A DNA stretch of 64,000 nucleotides. Origin: Blasia pusilla. Lineage: Eukaryota > Marchantiophyta > Marchantiopsida > Blasiales. The stretch is from the NCBI GenBank assembly GCA_050084515.1, contig CM114271.1, forward strand, positions 48,360,001 to 48,424,000, written 5' to 3'. Positions 1 through 11,449 of this stretch are shown one piece after another (within the stretch, counting starts at the first letter, position 1; each line of letters starts with the position of its first letter). The notes beneath the pieces are model-generated. The model worked only from the letters and a program-made list of their open reading frames with translations, made no database searches and was not told the origin of the DNA. The position numbers and the translations under genes were made by a program.

Positions 1-230
1 CCCATAGTTTTTTTTTCCTCTTCCACATTTGGGCAACCCCTCTGAGTCTGATGAGTTGCAAATTGCACAAAATTTATAAAATTGAAAAAATCAATGGAAT
101 CATAAGTGTGGAACCAATCACTTTTTCCATCCAAGATCTGGGAAAAATCTATCATTTGCCCTGGGCTAAATAGAGTTGAAGCTCAAAGTGAAGGTTTTGG
201 AGAATGAATCTAAAACCTCATTTTGCATCC

Positions 231-1322
231 TTATAGTGGTTTGTTTAGAATACTTCGCACTTCTTTGAGGGACAGAATTGGTTGGTGGATTCCTACTCCT
301 ACCTCCGACTCTCTTAAAACTACAAGCAACACATAATACATGTGCTTATAAGGGAAATACCTTTTGCCACTTGTCTCTCTTTGGATAAAGTCATCATATG
401 AACATGTGGGAAAGCAACAGATGTGCACCACATACACCCGTGTGACACTTGAATTTACAGTGTTGTTCCTCACCCAATAATTCCTTCCTATTCCATTGCC
501 ACTATGGACATCTTTTGTGGCGATGATCTCCATTTTTGCCTCTTGAGCTGATGCAATTCGCTTTGCTCTCTCCACCGTTGGCCTACACATTCTGTTTCTC
601 TTCACCCCATCTCTAGACTCAAACAGAAATAATGGATTGAGATCATCCACCTTCTCCAGGTACATGTTGACATCAATCTTGGGTTGAATACGAAATGCAA
701 AGGTCTCTGTAATGCAAACATGCTCCGAACTTCCTCCGTCTACGAGTCTGAAACCGGCACTTCTAAGATTGTCCACTTCGTCTTAAGTGCAATTCGTACC
801 TGCGACAATGGGCCAAATCGTGGGGGTATTCCCCGGAGCTCCAATGGCAGCCGGATAAGAGTTCCAAAAAGCGCAAGATTCATTTGGGTAGAAGAAGTAC
901 TTTAATTGATCCCCGGTCCTCGTGAAATGATCAAAGGTTTTTCCCCAAAACCCAGGCAGTGGTCGTCCAGTCCTTGTACAGTTCATATTTAGGAAAGTGC
1001 CTCATGCTCTCCTAATGCCATCAGATCCTGCTCTGCAAGTGGGTCCACGTCCAGGGTTGCTCCGAGATATATGCCATCGTTTCAGGTTGCAATCCACCTC
1101 CATGACCGGAATCCCATATTGTTGAACCACCCCAGCCACCGGATGTTGCGAACTTCTAGCAACGGAGGGCTTGTGAAATAAAACATTCACTGATTTTGGA
1201 GAAGTTACTCCATGAGGGATTTGGGAGCAATCCAATTTGCATTGGGACACGGAAACAAAAAAAGGAACTGGGTGCTTCGCAACCCACGTTCCCAAATTCT
1301 GCAACCCATCGGACTCCAACAC
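231..1322 (-). pseudogene. MULE-like transposase C-terminal (SWIM) remnant
   Basis: The minus strand reads, through several frames (about 1322-1002, 986-783, 776-231), a protein whose last third resembles a SWIM zinc finger: a hydrophobic run, then CSYDDFIQRE, GKRYFPYKHMYYVLL. SWIM domains (CxC...CxH) sit at the C-terminus of many MULE transposases. Here the second and third ligands are Tyr (CSY, PYKH) instead of Cys, each explained by one G-to-A change (TGT to TAT), so the metal site is broken. The reading frame is interrupted near 780 and 1000. The next element piece (from 1598) runs on the opposite strand, so this is a separate or inverted fragment. Family assignment rests only on the SWIM pattern. 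Confidence 0.4.
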
Positions 1323-1597
1323 GTTGCAACAAAATTGAATCCATCATGTCAAATAGTCTCACCTACCAAACTTCATCTTGTCACTCAAATTCCGTCAGGA
1401 GAATCTGAGTCCCTATTCACTATAAATTGAACATTCTCATTCTCATTCTCATATCCATTCCCATTCTTATTCTCAGTCTCCTCCCAGTGAATCTTCTGGG
1501 AATGGATAATTATGTGAAGCTCACTTGTGGCAGTCATCTAGCGGCCCTTCCTCAATCAGAAATCGTTCGACCATAAGCTCGTGAGTCTTTCATACTA

Positions 1598-3606
1598 GTG
1601 GATGAAATTTTTCTCTCAGTTCGATTTCTTCTCCAAATTGGAACCATCTTTGTGTCGAAGGATGTTAGAGTGGACGGCACAAAGGACATAATAGGTGAGA
1701 TAATCCAGCTGGTGATTGCAGACCATAAAGTATGGAATCTCCTACCTCTAGCAAATGGTCAATACAGAGTTTACGGCTTGCCTCTGAATTCCTCAGTTTC
1801 CCAAGTAGACGGTAGAGAATTTCCTAGTGCACCGAGCTCTACGTTTGCAACTCCTAGCTCAGTAGATCCGGCATCGACTCCAACTTCATATGTTCGTTAC
1901 AATGTTGAACTTCCTGAAGAAATTCTTGATGTTTTCAACCTTAGTGGATCACTCAGACACCAATCGGGCCCTTTGTCCGCCTACTCGTTCCTCTTGCGAA
2001 TATCAGGCAATAGTTTGCTATCGTCTCTGGCCTTGAGAATGTTCAAGCACATTCTTGTTGACGAGCTGCCGCCCACGTACGATGGTAATTGCATTTTTGA
2101 GTTGCCTCCACTTGCTGCTCCTGCTCAAAAGAAAGATGGAGGACGCTTGAAGGGTATGGACAGAAAGTCTGATTGTCATCGATGGTGTAGGCTTCAACGG
2201 ACTAGTGCTTCAATTCCAGATGGTCCTTGGATTGTCTTCCGCCGCCAATGCGTTGGAGCCTTGGAGTGTAGAATTCCAGCATGCCCGTATCTAGAGCACA
2301 ATGGGCGGGTCAATACGTCACAATTCCCTCCCAAGAATGCAGAAACTCCATATGAGGCCGGTGCCACCATACCGCTGGGAGGCCATCGATGTCCTCATTG
2401 TCAGGCATCCCCTTTCTGCGTTGGAGCGTGTCCTGCATACATATTTTTCATTGTCCACAACTTGGGTTCCACCTCAGAGTACACAAGGTTGGCAGTTCAT
2501 GTTGGCTCCCACACTTATCCTGTGACCGATGCAATTCAGAGACACATCAAGGAGGATGTGGCGAAGAAAGTGGTCGAGGTCTTCATAAACTCTCCGAGTT
2601 CAAAGCCCGGAGTGATCAAGTTAACAACACCATCACAAATTTAGGAAAAATTGCTTGGAATCCTTGGACGGGGCGAGATGACGGTTGCTGAGGAGAAACA
2701 ACTCTGGGAAAATCTCGCATTTCTTGCTGATCTTGAATGCTTCCAAAATTTGATGCTTCCAAAATTTGATGGGTCAAATACGGATACTGGATGGAAAAAC
2801 GGCCAAAATGGATGCCATTGCCAGAATCAAGTCCAACTCTAGATTTCCATTCATTCAAAGATGGCAGTTCATGGGCCAGGGAGGCGAAGGATCCACGGCC
2901 TATGTCTTCAAAATGTCAACGACAGGTCCATCGAGTGGCCTCAATCTTATAGATCAAATGAGGGAAGGGGAAGATCTTTACGGCAGTTGGATAAGCGTTG
3001 ATATTTGCTATAGAGTGCTGAACGGATGGTTGACAATGGGTGGTCACGTTTATGACCATGTGGAGAAGGGACTCAAAACTATATTTTTCTGTGAAGTAAA
3101 AGCAGAAGACGTCGGCAGTTTGAAGATTTGTTGGTTACTCTTATTGGAGGTGGTGAAGGAAAACAAAAGGCCACCTCCGGAAATTTATGGGTTCATGGCA
3201 GACAATGCACAACCGGTTCATGGCGGACAATGCACAACCTGGGTGGATTGCTATCAGGGAAGTGTTTTGGGATGGGAAGGTTCAACCGGAGAGAGAAAGG
3301 TCGGATGCTTTCCATTGGCAACAGTCTCTAACCCGGTACACCAAATCTTGCATCAAGGAGAATTAGAGGACGGAGCATGTCACTCTACTCCAATGCTGTA
3401 AGGACAGCAAAACCTTGAAACATGCCATGGAATGCCAAGAACAAATTCATCGGTGGTGGAGGAAACATGCGATTGAGGGGAAGTACAAAGAGTTATGCTC
3501 TTGGTTGAGTTGGTGGACTGTACAAATGAGACAATGGGGAAACTTCATGCAGGAGGTGGGTTCACTAATTTGTCTCGTTGAAAATTGTTTGAAGAGTTGT
3601 AGCTAA
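1598..3606 (+). pseudogene. MULE-like DDE transposase, frameshifted
   Basis: A 348-codon frame (1598-2644) contains a Cys/His-rich region (CPYLEHNGRVNTSQF, later CPHCQASPFC, then VGSHTYPV), as found N-terminal to some large transposases. After a stop and frame change, 2766-3210 reads WISVDICYRVLNGWLTMG, a CEVKAEDVGSLK strand and EIYGFMADNAQ. Shifted again, it reads GWIAIREVFWDGK and DAFHWQQSL. The order of an Asp in a beta strand, a second Asp in MADN, and a His in FHW matches the DDE core of MULE transposases. A Trp/Glu-rich helix region (about 3415-3606) follows. At least four frame changes or stops make it non-functional. The local duplication around 3198-3235 (cggttcatggc / cacaacc repeated) caused one of them. 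Confidence 0.5.
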
Positions 3607-3690
3607 AGGTGAGAAGTGTGGGCACTATAGGGATTTCAAACCGAAGAAACCAAGCAACTTCTCGGATACGACAGATTGCCTCCCTGAGTG

Positions 3691-4035
3691 TTCAACCCGT
3701 CGCTTACCGACGGGTTGCCTGAGTGTGCAACCAGTCGGAAACCGACGGGTTGCAAGTCGCACGGTCAAATTTACTTGCAATCCGTCGGAATTGGACGGGT
3801 TGGTTGAGAGTGAAACCAGTCGGAAAAGGACGGGTTGAGGGGTTGCCTGAGTGTGCAACCACTCAGAAAAGGACGGGTTGCAAGTCGCATGGCCAAATTT
3901 ACTTGCAACCCGTCGAAATCCGACGGGTTACAATAGGTGGTTCGTGGGCGTTGCAACACGTCAGGAACCGACAGGTCGCAGGGTCGTTCATGGGATGCCT
4001 TGGCCTTGTAACCCGTCTGGTTCCGACATGTAGCT
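3691..4035. repeat. Cluster of GCAACCCGTCGG hairpin repeats (8 units)
   Basis: Eight imperfect inverted repeats of about 28 nt, spaced 30-60 bp apart, follow the pattern TGCAACCCGTCGG, a 2-5 nt loop, CCGACGGGTTGCA. The first (3691-3719) has nine or more paired bases. Individual arms differ by one or two bases, but the two-armed shape recurs. The family continues downstream in the introns or spacers of the methyltransferase-like gene. A single upstream unit lies at about 1298-1329. Confidence 0.85.
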
Positions 4036-4099
4036 TATTTCTTTGTCACACATCCCCTTTTTGTTCCCTTCTCACATTGGGGTCGTTGCAGGGATTGAA

Positions 4100-6530
4100 C
4101 ATTCATGAAAATGCCTTCTGCCCCAACACAAGTGGAGCAGAAAGTGTTCATTCTTCTTGGAGGTCATCACAAGCATGCCAAAGAATTTCACTTGTGGAGG
4201 CATGCCAACAAGAACAGGCAAGAGTAATGCTGCAGTCTGCAGCATCCCATATCTTCCTCACAAAAGGCATAACAAAAGGAAGGGGGCCTTCGATCTACGA
4301 GCTCTATATCAGGGCGGTTGTGAGATCAAGTGATGAGAAACTCTATATGGAAGCCTTCAACCGGTGCGTAGCAGGAATTCCCCTCGAGCAAGACGTACAC
4401 ATTGGTAGGGATATTTTTGGGTGCGTGTCAAGACCTCCCATACAGATGGTGGTAGAGCAGTCCGAGCAAGACTCGTGGAGACTAGATAAGTATCTTGACT
4501 TCAAGCATGTGAAGAGGCAGCATCAAGGAATGAACCCGGTGATTTATTTGGATGAGGAAATTACGCCGCCCAGGTATTCGGAAGTCTTCAGGATGCACGA
4601 AATTGGGGATGTCGTCCCTACCTGCGGCCACTGCATCATAGACCGGGCGTAGATTTTTCTCGGAGGAGCAAGCCCTCGAGACAGTGGAGTTGGTGTCCAA
4701 GGTCGTCACCGCCAAGGAAAAATCTACAGCGGGTCTCAAAGCCAAGGCGAGGGGATCGAAGAATTCCAAGGCCGAGTCTTCCCAAAAATAGGCTGAGAAT
4801 TCAAGGCGAGAGGTGGAATCATCTGGGTGAGCGGGGAGAGAGGGTCGGACCAGGTCCTCCACCAAAAAAACTCCACCAGAGTCAGAGGTAATAGAGACCC
4901 CAACAAGCCGATCGCAGACTCGGGAGAAGCGGAAGCAAGAGTCGCAGGTTTGTCCCAGGGAGCATACCAAGATGTGGAATACACTCCATCATCCGTGGGA
5001 AGACATAGAGAAACAACGACCCAGACAAGCGTCATCATTCAGTGCACGAATCTTCTGGATGAGCTGCAAAGTTTCAGTTCCCAAGCGTCGACACCCACCA
5101 TCGACAAATTGACAACGCTGGGACGAAAGCTTCAACAAAATGGGCTCGCTCCCTGGATGGTCCATGGGGAGGTCGAGGAGGTGGCGGTGGATCTCCTCGT
5201 CGCTGATTTACCCTCGGGGTTGCGCTTGTGGGACGAGAATCGGTCTAACGATGTCCCAGACTGGAATGTCCCTCTTTCTTATGACCAGATCGCGCTCCTG
5301 TTTTCCTTTGCAGAAAATTATCTCAGTGACAAGGGTTGTTTCTTAGTCTTGACAGGAGGGATCAAGGATGAGCTCTTCAACTTGCAATTCATCAAGAGGT
5401 CGCTGAAGTGGAGGACGGCGCAATCGTGGGTCATCAAGAACGAGTACCCACTCTGATCAGCGACGAGTCAAATCCGGGTAAGGCCTCTAAATCCATATCC
5501 AAATTGTCTTGCTCCGACGGGTTGCATCTCTGCATGCAACCCGTCGGATTGTCTGAGCTAGAGACTTTGGTGGTGCAATCCGTCTGAAAGCGACGGGTTG
5601 CAAATTTATCGCAAGTCTCCATTGGGTGAATGAAACCCGTCGAAACTCAACGGGTTGCAAGTGCTTATGCTTTTCCTTGTGTTTCTGGATGATGCAACCG
5701 GTCTGAAAGCGATGGGTTGCTCTTAGCCAACCATAGGCTGTTCTAAGCCAGCAAACTGTCGCCTTCCGACGGGTTGCTTATGGCAAAAAAAATCACTAAT
5801 ACTTGTAAAACAACCCGTCGGACTCCGACAGGTTGCTCCAATGTTAGGACTATAACTAAGTTCTTTGGGGTTAAGCGAAGTTCTTTGGGGACGAGTTGCA
5901 CATTGTGTCACCATACTCATGGTAGACCTTTCTTGTTGTTGGATACTGAAATTAGCTCTTTCTTGTTGCTGACATTGTTTCCAACCTGCTTCTTTACAGA
6001 TGGACCACTCCTTTGTCTACTGTTTTGTAAGGCCCGAGCACAACTTCCAAGTGTTTCAGATCCTCGATCCAGTGGATCCATGCTCCGATGGGTACACCTT
6101 AGATAGTTTATACAATTCCCCCCCGGGAATTTACATGCAAAATGGTACCCCCTTACTTGGAGGAAGGAAAAAGTCGCCAGTGCTGATGCAAACGCTCATC
6201 AAGCTCTGCTCAAGGCCGGGTGACTTGGTGTTCGACTTAGTGGGCCTTTCAGGGGTGAGTATAAGAGGCGCCTGGCATAGTGGCAGGAACATTCTCTGCC
6301 TTGAGGGAAGGCAGGAATTGTTTGACCTTTGCAAAGAGGCAAAGGGAGATTACGACAGGCTAGATGGGGTGTACAACTCTCCTCCGAAGCCGAGAGCTCC
6401 GGTTCCAAACCCACCATTGGTATTGACACCATCGTCACTTCCCACGATTCCGAAAATCGGGAGGGCAAGGCCGATAGTGATTCTCGAAGAGGTCTCGGAC
6501 GATGACAATTTTTTTGAACGATGATGGTGT
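4100..6530 (+). pseudogene. Beta-class DNA amino-methyltransferase homologue, degenerate
   Basis: Three blocks on the plus strand look like exons or frames of one protein. Block 1 (about 4100-4652) has no motif I recognise. A Lys/Ser-rich segment follows (4650-4830, frameshifted). Block 2 (about 5035-5456) reads VDLLVADLPSGLRLW and then SDKGCFLVLTGG, which has the shape of motif IV (D-P-P-Y/W followed by a hydrophobic G-x-hydrophobic strand) but with DLPS in the catalytic place. Block 3 (6000-6524) reads SPVLMQTLIKLCSRPGDLVF then DLVGLSGVSIRGAWHSGR and NILCLEGR, which matches the SAM-binding motif I region (normally D-P-F-x-G-S/T-G) plus the acidic ribose-binding residue. Motif IV before motif I is the beta-class order (N4-cytosine or N6-adenine enzymes). 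The missing DPPY and altered glycine loop argue against activity. Block 3 starts right after a pyrimidine tract and ag (near 5998), so real introns are plausible. Confidence 0.5.
5513..5835. repeat. Second cluster of hairpin repeats (6 units)
   Basis: The first unit, 5513-5548, is the best in the window: perfect 15-bp arms (TCCGACGGGTTGCAT and its complement) around a 6-nt loop, in the opposite arm order to the other units. Five further imperfect units follow to 5835. The cluster fills the gap between methyltransferase-like blocks 2 and 3. Confidence 0.85.
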
Positions 6531-7560
6531 TTGTAAAAGTTTGTCTTGTCGATTGTGATCGTCTACGTACTCCAATAGTTCATATTGCAACCCGTCGGAT
6601 TGCCACGGGTTGCAACTTTTGACTTTTTGACCACTGCATCTTTTTAACCACTTCCAAGCAACCTGTCAGATTCCGACAGGTTGGCTATGTGAGTGATCGG
6701 ACTCTTTCCCTATTAGTCCAACTTTATAGGCATTCCGGCGGGCTTCTTCACTTTGGCACCTTCCCCTAGTTCCGTCAAACAAGTCTTAGGCTTCCTCTCT
6801 TCTCTAAGACGTGTTGGATTCCTGCTACTTGTCGGGTTGCCATGATGGTGTCCCCAAGGACGGAGCACATATTGATAGCGGATGGGTGTTACCTTGCAGA
6901 GCGTACAAGATTTATTGCTGAGGAAGGCGGTGGGACTCAAATCATGTTACATGGGACCGTTATGGTGTACCTAGGGGGTGCCAAGGCTCTCGAATTCGCC
7001 AAAAATTTCAATCCCTGTCTACAATCGGCCAGAGGAGGCACTTGTATCCCAGGACATTCCTTTTGTACACGAACGTAGGAGAGTTAGGAGTAAATTTGTA
7101 GATGACGAGACTGAAGAAATCATAGACTAGATCAAATGTACATTTTCGAGCTTCCTTCGGATGTAATAAGGACAAGATTTTTTCAAATGATAATGATGTT
7201 TGTAAAAGTTTGTTGAATATTTTTTTTGGACTTGTCGATTGTGTTCATCTAGCTACTCAGAATATTTATTTTGCAACCCGTCGGATTCCAACGGGTTGCA
7301 ACTTCTCACTTTTTCACCACTGCAACTTTTTAACCATTTCCAGGCCAAGATGTCGGATTCCGACAGGTTGGCTGCTTGAGTGATCGGACTCTTTCCCTAT
7401 AAGACCAACTTCTGAGGTATTGTGGCGGGCTTCTTCACTATTGGCTCGTTCCCCTAGTATCGTCAAACCAATCGTAGGCTTCTCTTCTTCTCTAAGACGT
7501 GCTGGATTCCTACTACTATCAGATTGCCATTTCGGATCCCAACCAGTTGGATTTTCGTGG
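6519..7560. repeat. Direct duplication (~0.33 kb, 0.67 kb period) carrying hairpins
   Basis: The sequence from about 6519 to 6855 recurs from about 7186 to 7530. Both copies carry gatgatgtttgtaaaag-like and cttgtcgattgtg tracts, the same two hairpins (6584-6615 with 7271-7302, and 6657-6685 with 7346-7374), and the same gtgatcggactctttcccta and tctctaagacgtg blocks. Divergence is roughly one base in six. The first copy starts at the stop codon of the methyltransferase-like block 3, so the 3' end of that unit was duplicated. Further hairpins lie at about 7628-7655 and 7658-7690. Confidence 0.7.
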
Positions 7561-7699
7561 GTGTAGGGTGGAATGGAATCACTTCTCAAAATCTTTCCTT
7601 TGTTATGGTGAGCTTGCTTGCAAGGGTGCAAGCCATCTGTTTTCGATGGGTTGCAAGAGTTGCAACCTATAAAATTCCGACAGATTGGGAGGGGTGCAG

Positions 7700-8600
7700 T
7701 TTCTCGGTTTCTCAGATTTAGGATCTGAATGAAGGGACATCAGTTCCTCTTTACTCCAGACAGCTAACAATCTTTTGGTTCAATTATCGTCTCATGTGTT
7801 CACATTTCACAAATTTGGTCTTGAGCTGATACCATGCATTATGGGGCAATTCAAAGGAGGCCATGATGTAGGCAAAAATCCTTGAAAAAGGAGTGGTTGG
7901 CATCGTACCCGATGCGCATTCGGGTGAGGTCTCATGATACATTAACACTTCAGAGACACTTGGGAATGGGGGAAGCTTAAAATTCTCATTTTGGTACTAT
8001 GTTCCCAATGGTTTTCCATAATGTATAATGAGTATTGATGCCTTCTACAAGAAGAGTCAACAATCATTTACAGGCATTTTCTTGTGCCTTTCTTTTGCAA
8101 GAAGAGATGTCAATCCATAATGTCAACCAAATATTCCGAGAAGTTAAACCTTGAAAAGCACCACAGTCTGTTGAGACCATCGTTAGAGTCTTTATTTGAA
8201 CCTTTCATTGAGATGAGATTGCTACTTCTCGTCAAATTATTTGCCAATGGTCCTCCAACAAAAATACCCCTTGGCACAACTTATTGTAGACTGAGACAGG
8301 CAATGTGAAGAAACTTAGGCTCATATGGAGAGTGATGGACAAATGTTTGTAGTGGTCTTATGATGTCTACTTGTTTTTTTCCCCCTGGAAAAAGAGGTTT
8401 CTTTAGGCCCGAATGTGGACCACTACATACTCTCTTCTAAAGATTTCATGAATTTGAAAGCAAACAAAAATTTCAAATATGTCAAAAAATTTTGAAGAGA
8501 GGAGGCAGATTTGGCCCTTTTTTTGAAGAGAGACTCTCCTCTCTTCCTTTTTCCTGCCAGAATACCAGCCCCCGCAAATAGCGCACTCTCTTGCAGAGTA
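7700..8600. other. No recognisable gene
   Basis: AT-leaning sequence. Short open frames only, no motif I recognise, and no hairpin repeats. Confidence 0.5.
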
Positions 8601-8616
8601 GACGAGCTACCGTTGC

Positions 8617-9189
8617 CTACCGGCGCATCTCTTCACTGATCAATAGAGGAACTAACTCTTGAAAGGTTGGATACTTCTCTCTCACAAAGATAGAGGTCTC
8701 AAAGGACTTGTAATCCTTTGGAAGGCCTTGAAGAGTTAATAAAATCAGATTATCATCTTCTATTGTTATTCCCATGCTATTCAACTGATCAACAATATGT
8801 CTGATACTCAAAATATAATCATTGATGCTCTGCGATCCTTTCCTCACTTCGTTCAATAGCTATTTCAATTGAAGCTTTCCGGCCTTTGTAGATGTGTGGA
8901 ACAACATTTCCAATGCATCCTAGGCCTCCTTCGGAATATCAACATCTTGAATATAACCTATCATTGGCAAAGTGATCGTTATTGAAATGTAGTGGATTAC
9001 TTGCCTTGTGCGTTTGTTCCAAGCGCGAACATTCAAGTCTATTGAGTCACCTTCTGGCTTGGCCTCATTACCTTTGACAAGCTCCCATAGTTTTTGACCC
9101 ATGAGAAATTGTTTCATGGAAAAATCCAGACATTGTGGTTCTGCTTATCTAGCTTGTCGCTTGTGATTGCTATTGAGGAATACTCCATG
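8617..9189 (-). pseudogene. Ty1/copia gag fragment
   Basis: From an ATG at 9189 the minus strand reads MEYSSIAITSDKLDKQNHN, then, after a small frame change near 9120, MKQFLMGQKLWELVKGN and IPKEA*DALEMLF. A stop follows, then LNEVRKGSQSINDYILSIR and LTLQGLPKDYKSFETSI. This is the N-terminal DUF4219 plus UBN2-type gag of plant Ty1/copia elements (YxxWxxxMxxxLxxxxLWxxV, then LxxLxxxxGxSVxxYxxxxxxLxDxLxxxG). No protease, integrase or RT follows, so it is a truncated remnant. At least three disablements are visible. Confidence 0.75.
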
Positions 9190-10559
9190 ATGAACGATTT
9201 CACTCACAAAAACGTGATTTCAGGCTTTCTATTGGTCCAATTGAAGCATAGACCACTCCTACACAGAAATCGACGTGAAATTTGCCAAAATTGATCAACT
9301 CTATGAAAGAACTAGTCGAAACTGGCCTGTAGAGAGCAAACTGCACAACTTTTCTTCACTAATTGCACTTTCCTACACTGAAATTGCTACTCCAGAAGCT
9401 CAGAGTGTCAAAATTGAGCGATTTTGGGTGCATTGGAAAGCTCTCAACAAACTCTGCAAGACGGCTAAAACCAGACTTTGATGTCATTGTAGCCATTGCA
9501 GACCCAGATGCCTAAATCGATCGGGAAAGCCTTCAAAATTGCCTCCAAAGTTTTATCACCGTCAAAGCTCCAGATGAAATCTACACCCACTGAGCTCTGA
9601 ATAAAAATTCCTTCTCCCAAACTGAAATTTTGCCTTCTTAACCCTAACGTTAACCATAATCTCAAGTTAGACTAATTGTGATAAACTAACCATAGTTAAG
9701 ATAATCTTGCTTAATTGACTAACCAAGATTAAGCTTCCCTACTTTGTGTGAGTACCAAATGTACCAGTTCAGGTGTCTCATGAGTTTGATTGTAACTCAA
9801 TCTTCAATACGGATCGAGGGCGAGAGAGGGCATCAGAGCGAGAAGCCGGTCCGGATGGGCCTAGAGATTGTGCATCAGGTGGTCTCATTGGGGGATGAGG
9901 AGCTAGAGTTGTCTGACAGGATGATGAAGCTGCCCATGGAGGAGGTAGAGTCCCACCACCTAGATGCATCAAGGAAGACGCCAAGCGCTAGGATGGCTGC
10001 TCACATGCAGCAGTTATAGGAGCAGATTTTGACTATGACATTGAGGTTACCCGATGCCGGATCTGTGGCATCGACATCATATGGAGCAGCCAGAGATATG
10101 GAGGATCTTGGTTGGATATGCGGGGTTGCCCCAATGGAGGCCGCCATAGTTTTGACGTGTGGAGCAGCCGTAGAGTTGGATCCACAACGAGAGGAAGCCA
10201 AAAAATAGACCAGACTTCCTGAGTCTTTCACGTTGTGGGAGGCGATGAGGATCCCATCGATGGGTCCTGATCAGAGTTCTCAAAGAGTTGGTGATATTAT
10301 TGGTGTGCAAGTACAAAGGATAATGGGAGAAACAAGTGCGATGACTTCTATTGCTGATGCTCGGGAGGAGCATATGTCGAGTACGATGTTGGGGGCGGCC
10401 ACGATGGTGTACCGTGCTCCGCTATTTTTTTCTTTTGATTTTATGACATTGGAAGGCACACCCGCCGAGGTGTTTCGGCTGGCTGTTACGCTATGTGAGC
10501 TTGGAGTTGGAGATCTTGCATCACGTTTAGAGGTGATTGCAGAGGAGGTGATGGACTTG

Positions 10560-10860
10560 CCCTTGGAGCGGATGCTCGGGCCGTCCACGTCAGATTCATG
10601 GCACGTTGCGGCTACTAGGATGGGAGAGATGCTTGCTAGACCCACGATAGAGCGTGCCATGGCTTCTCCTGGTGTTGTGTTGCTGGATAACCGGGGAGAG
10701 GTCTTCTAGTTGGTGAATCCTAGAGGTAGAGCCTTTAGTCTGCAGCGCGTCTTGTTGGATTCAGGAGCGCAACCCCTGATGTTGGGGAAAGCGTCATTCG
10801 AGGATTGGCCTTAACGAGAGCCGATGTGGAGCGTTGTCCATTTTAGATACAAACATCCTT
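10560..10860 (+). pseudogene. Copy A protease region
   Basis: The frame reads VVLLDNRGEVF, a stop, LVNPRGRAFSLQRVLLDSGA and then QPLMLGKASFEDW. The D-S-G-A triad with following hydrophobic residues is the single catalytic motif of a retropepsin-like protease. Copy D has the same block at about 57,300-57,170. The stop just before the domain (tag) replaces an Arg codon in copy D. Confidence 0.6.
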
Positions 10861-11449
10861 GGGTGGAGCGAGTACCACACAGTATATCATCCGAGAGGAA
10901 GGCATGGTGAGGATTTTCCCCGGATATCCTACAGATGAGTCCGTGGTGCGAGCCAAGGCAATAGTGACTGATGCAGAGTCCTACGACGTCTTGGTTGGTG
11001 GAGTAGTGTAACAACTGATGGGGTTTTCCCTGAATAACTAGGAGGAGTGAGCGTCCTACAGACGAGGATGGCAGTGAGGTGATGGGTGCCTTAGCTCGTT
11101 ACCCGTTCGATTCACAAGTGCAGTGATCGAGTGACGCCCAGGGGAGATGGTGACATTTAGCAGTGCCATCACTTGGCCTAGTGATTTGATTGAGGGACAT
11201 GTCCATGTAGAGGATACTCTCGTTCCTGACATTTCTATGGAGAGGAGTGTTATGGTATCTGCATCAATCCGTGGGGGAGAGGTGCCGCTTTGGGGCTCGA
11301 CTGAGGAGCTTCGACGCTTAGCCACTGAGCATGTGCAGACCGCATGGAGCAAGACGTTTGCACCAGAGTGTGACGGGTCAAAGGAACCCCAGGTAGGAAG
11401 GAGTGTTTCTATGACCTCTTTGGACACCATCTTGATTGTGTGATGCATC

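Noticed and set aside
3691-7690. Regularly spaced hairpins considered as a CRISPR array
   Set aside because: Spacing is irregular, units are imperfect, there are no unique equal-length spacers, and the context is plant nuclear DNA.
9465-9665. Frame upstream of the copia gag
   Set aside because: No match to a copia LTR or coding domain that I recognise.
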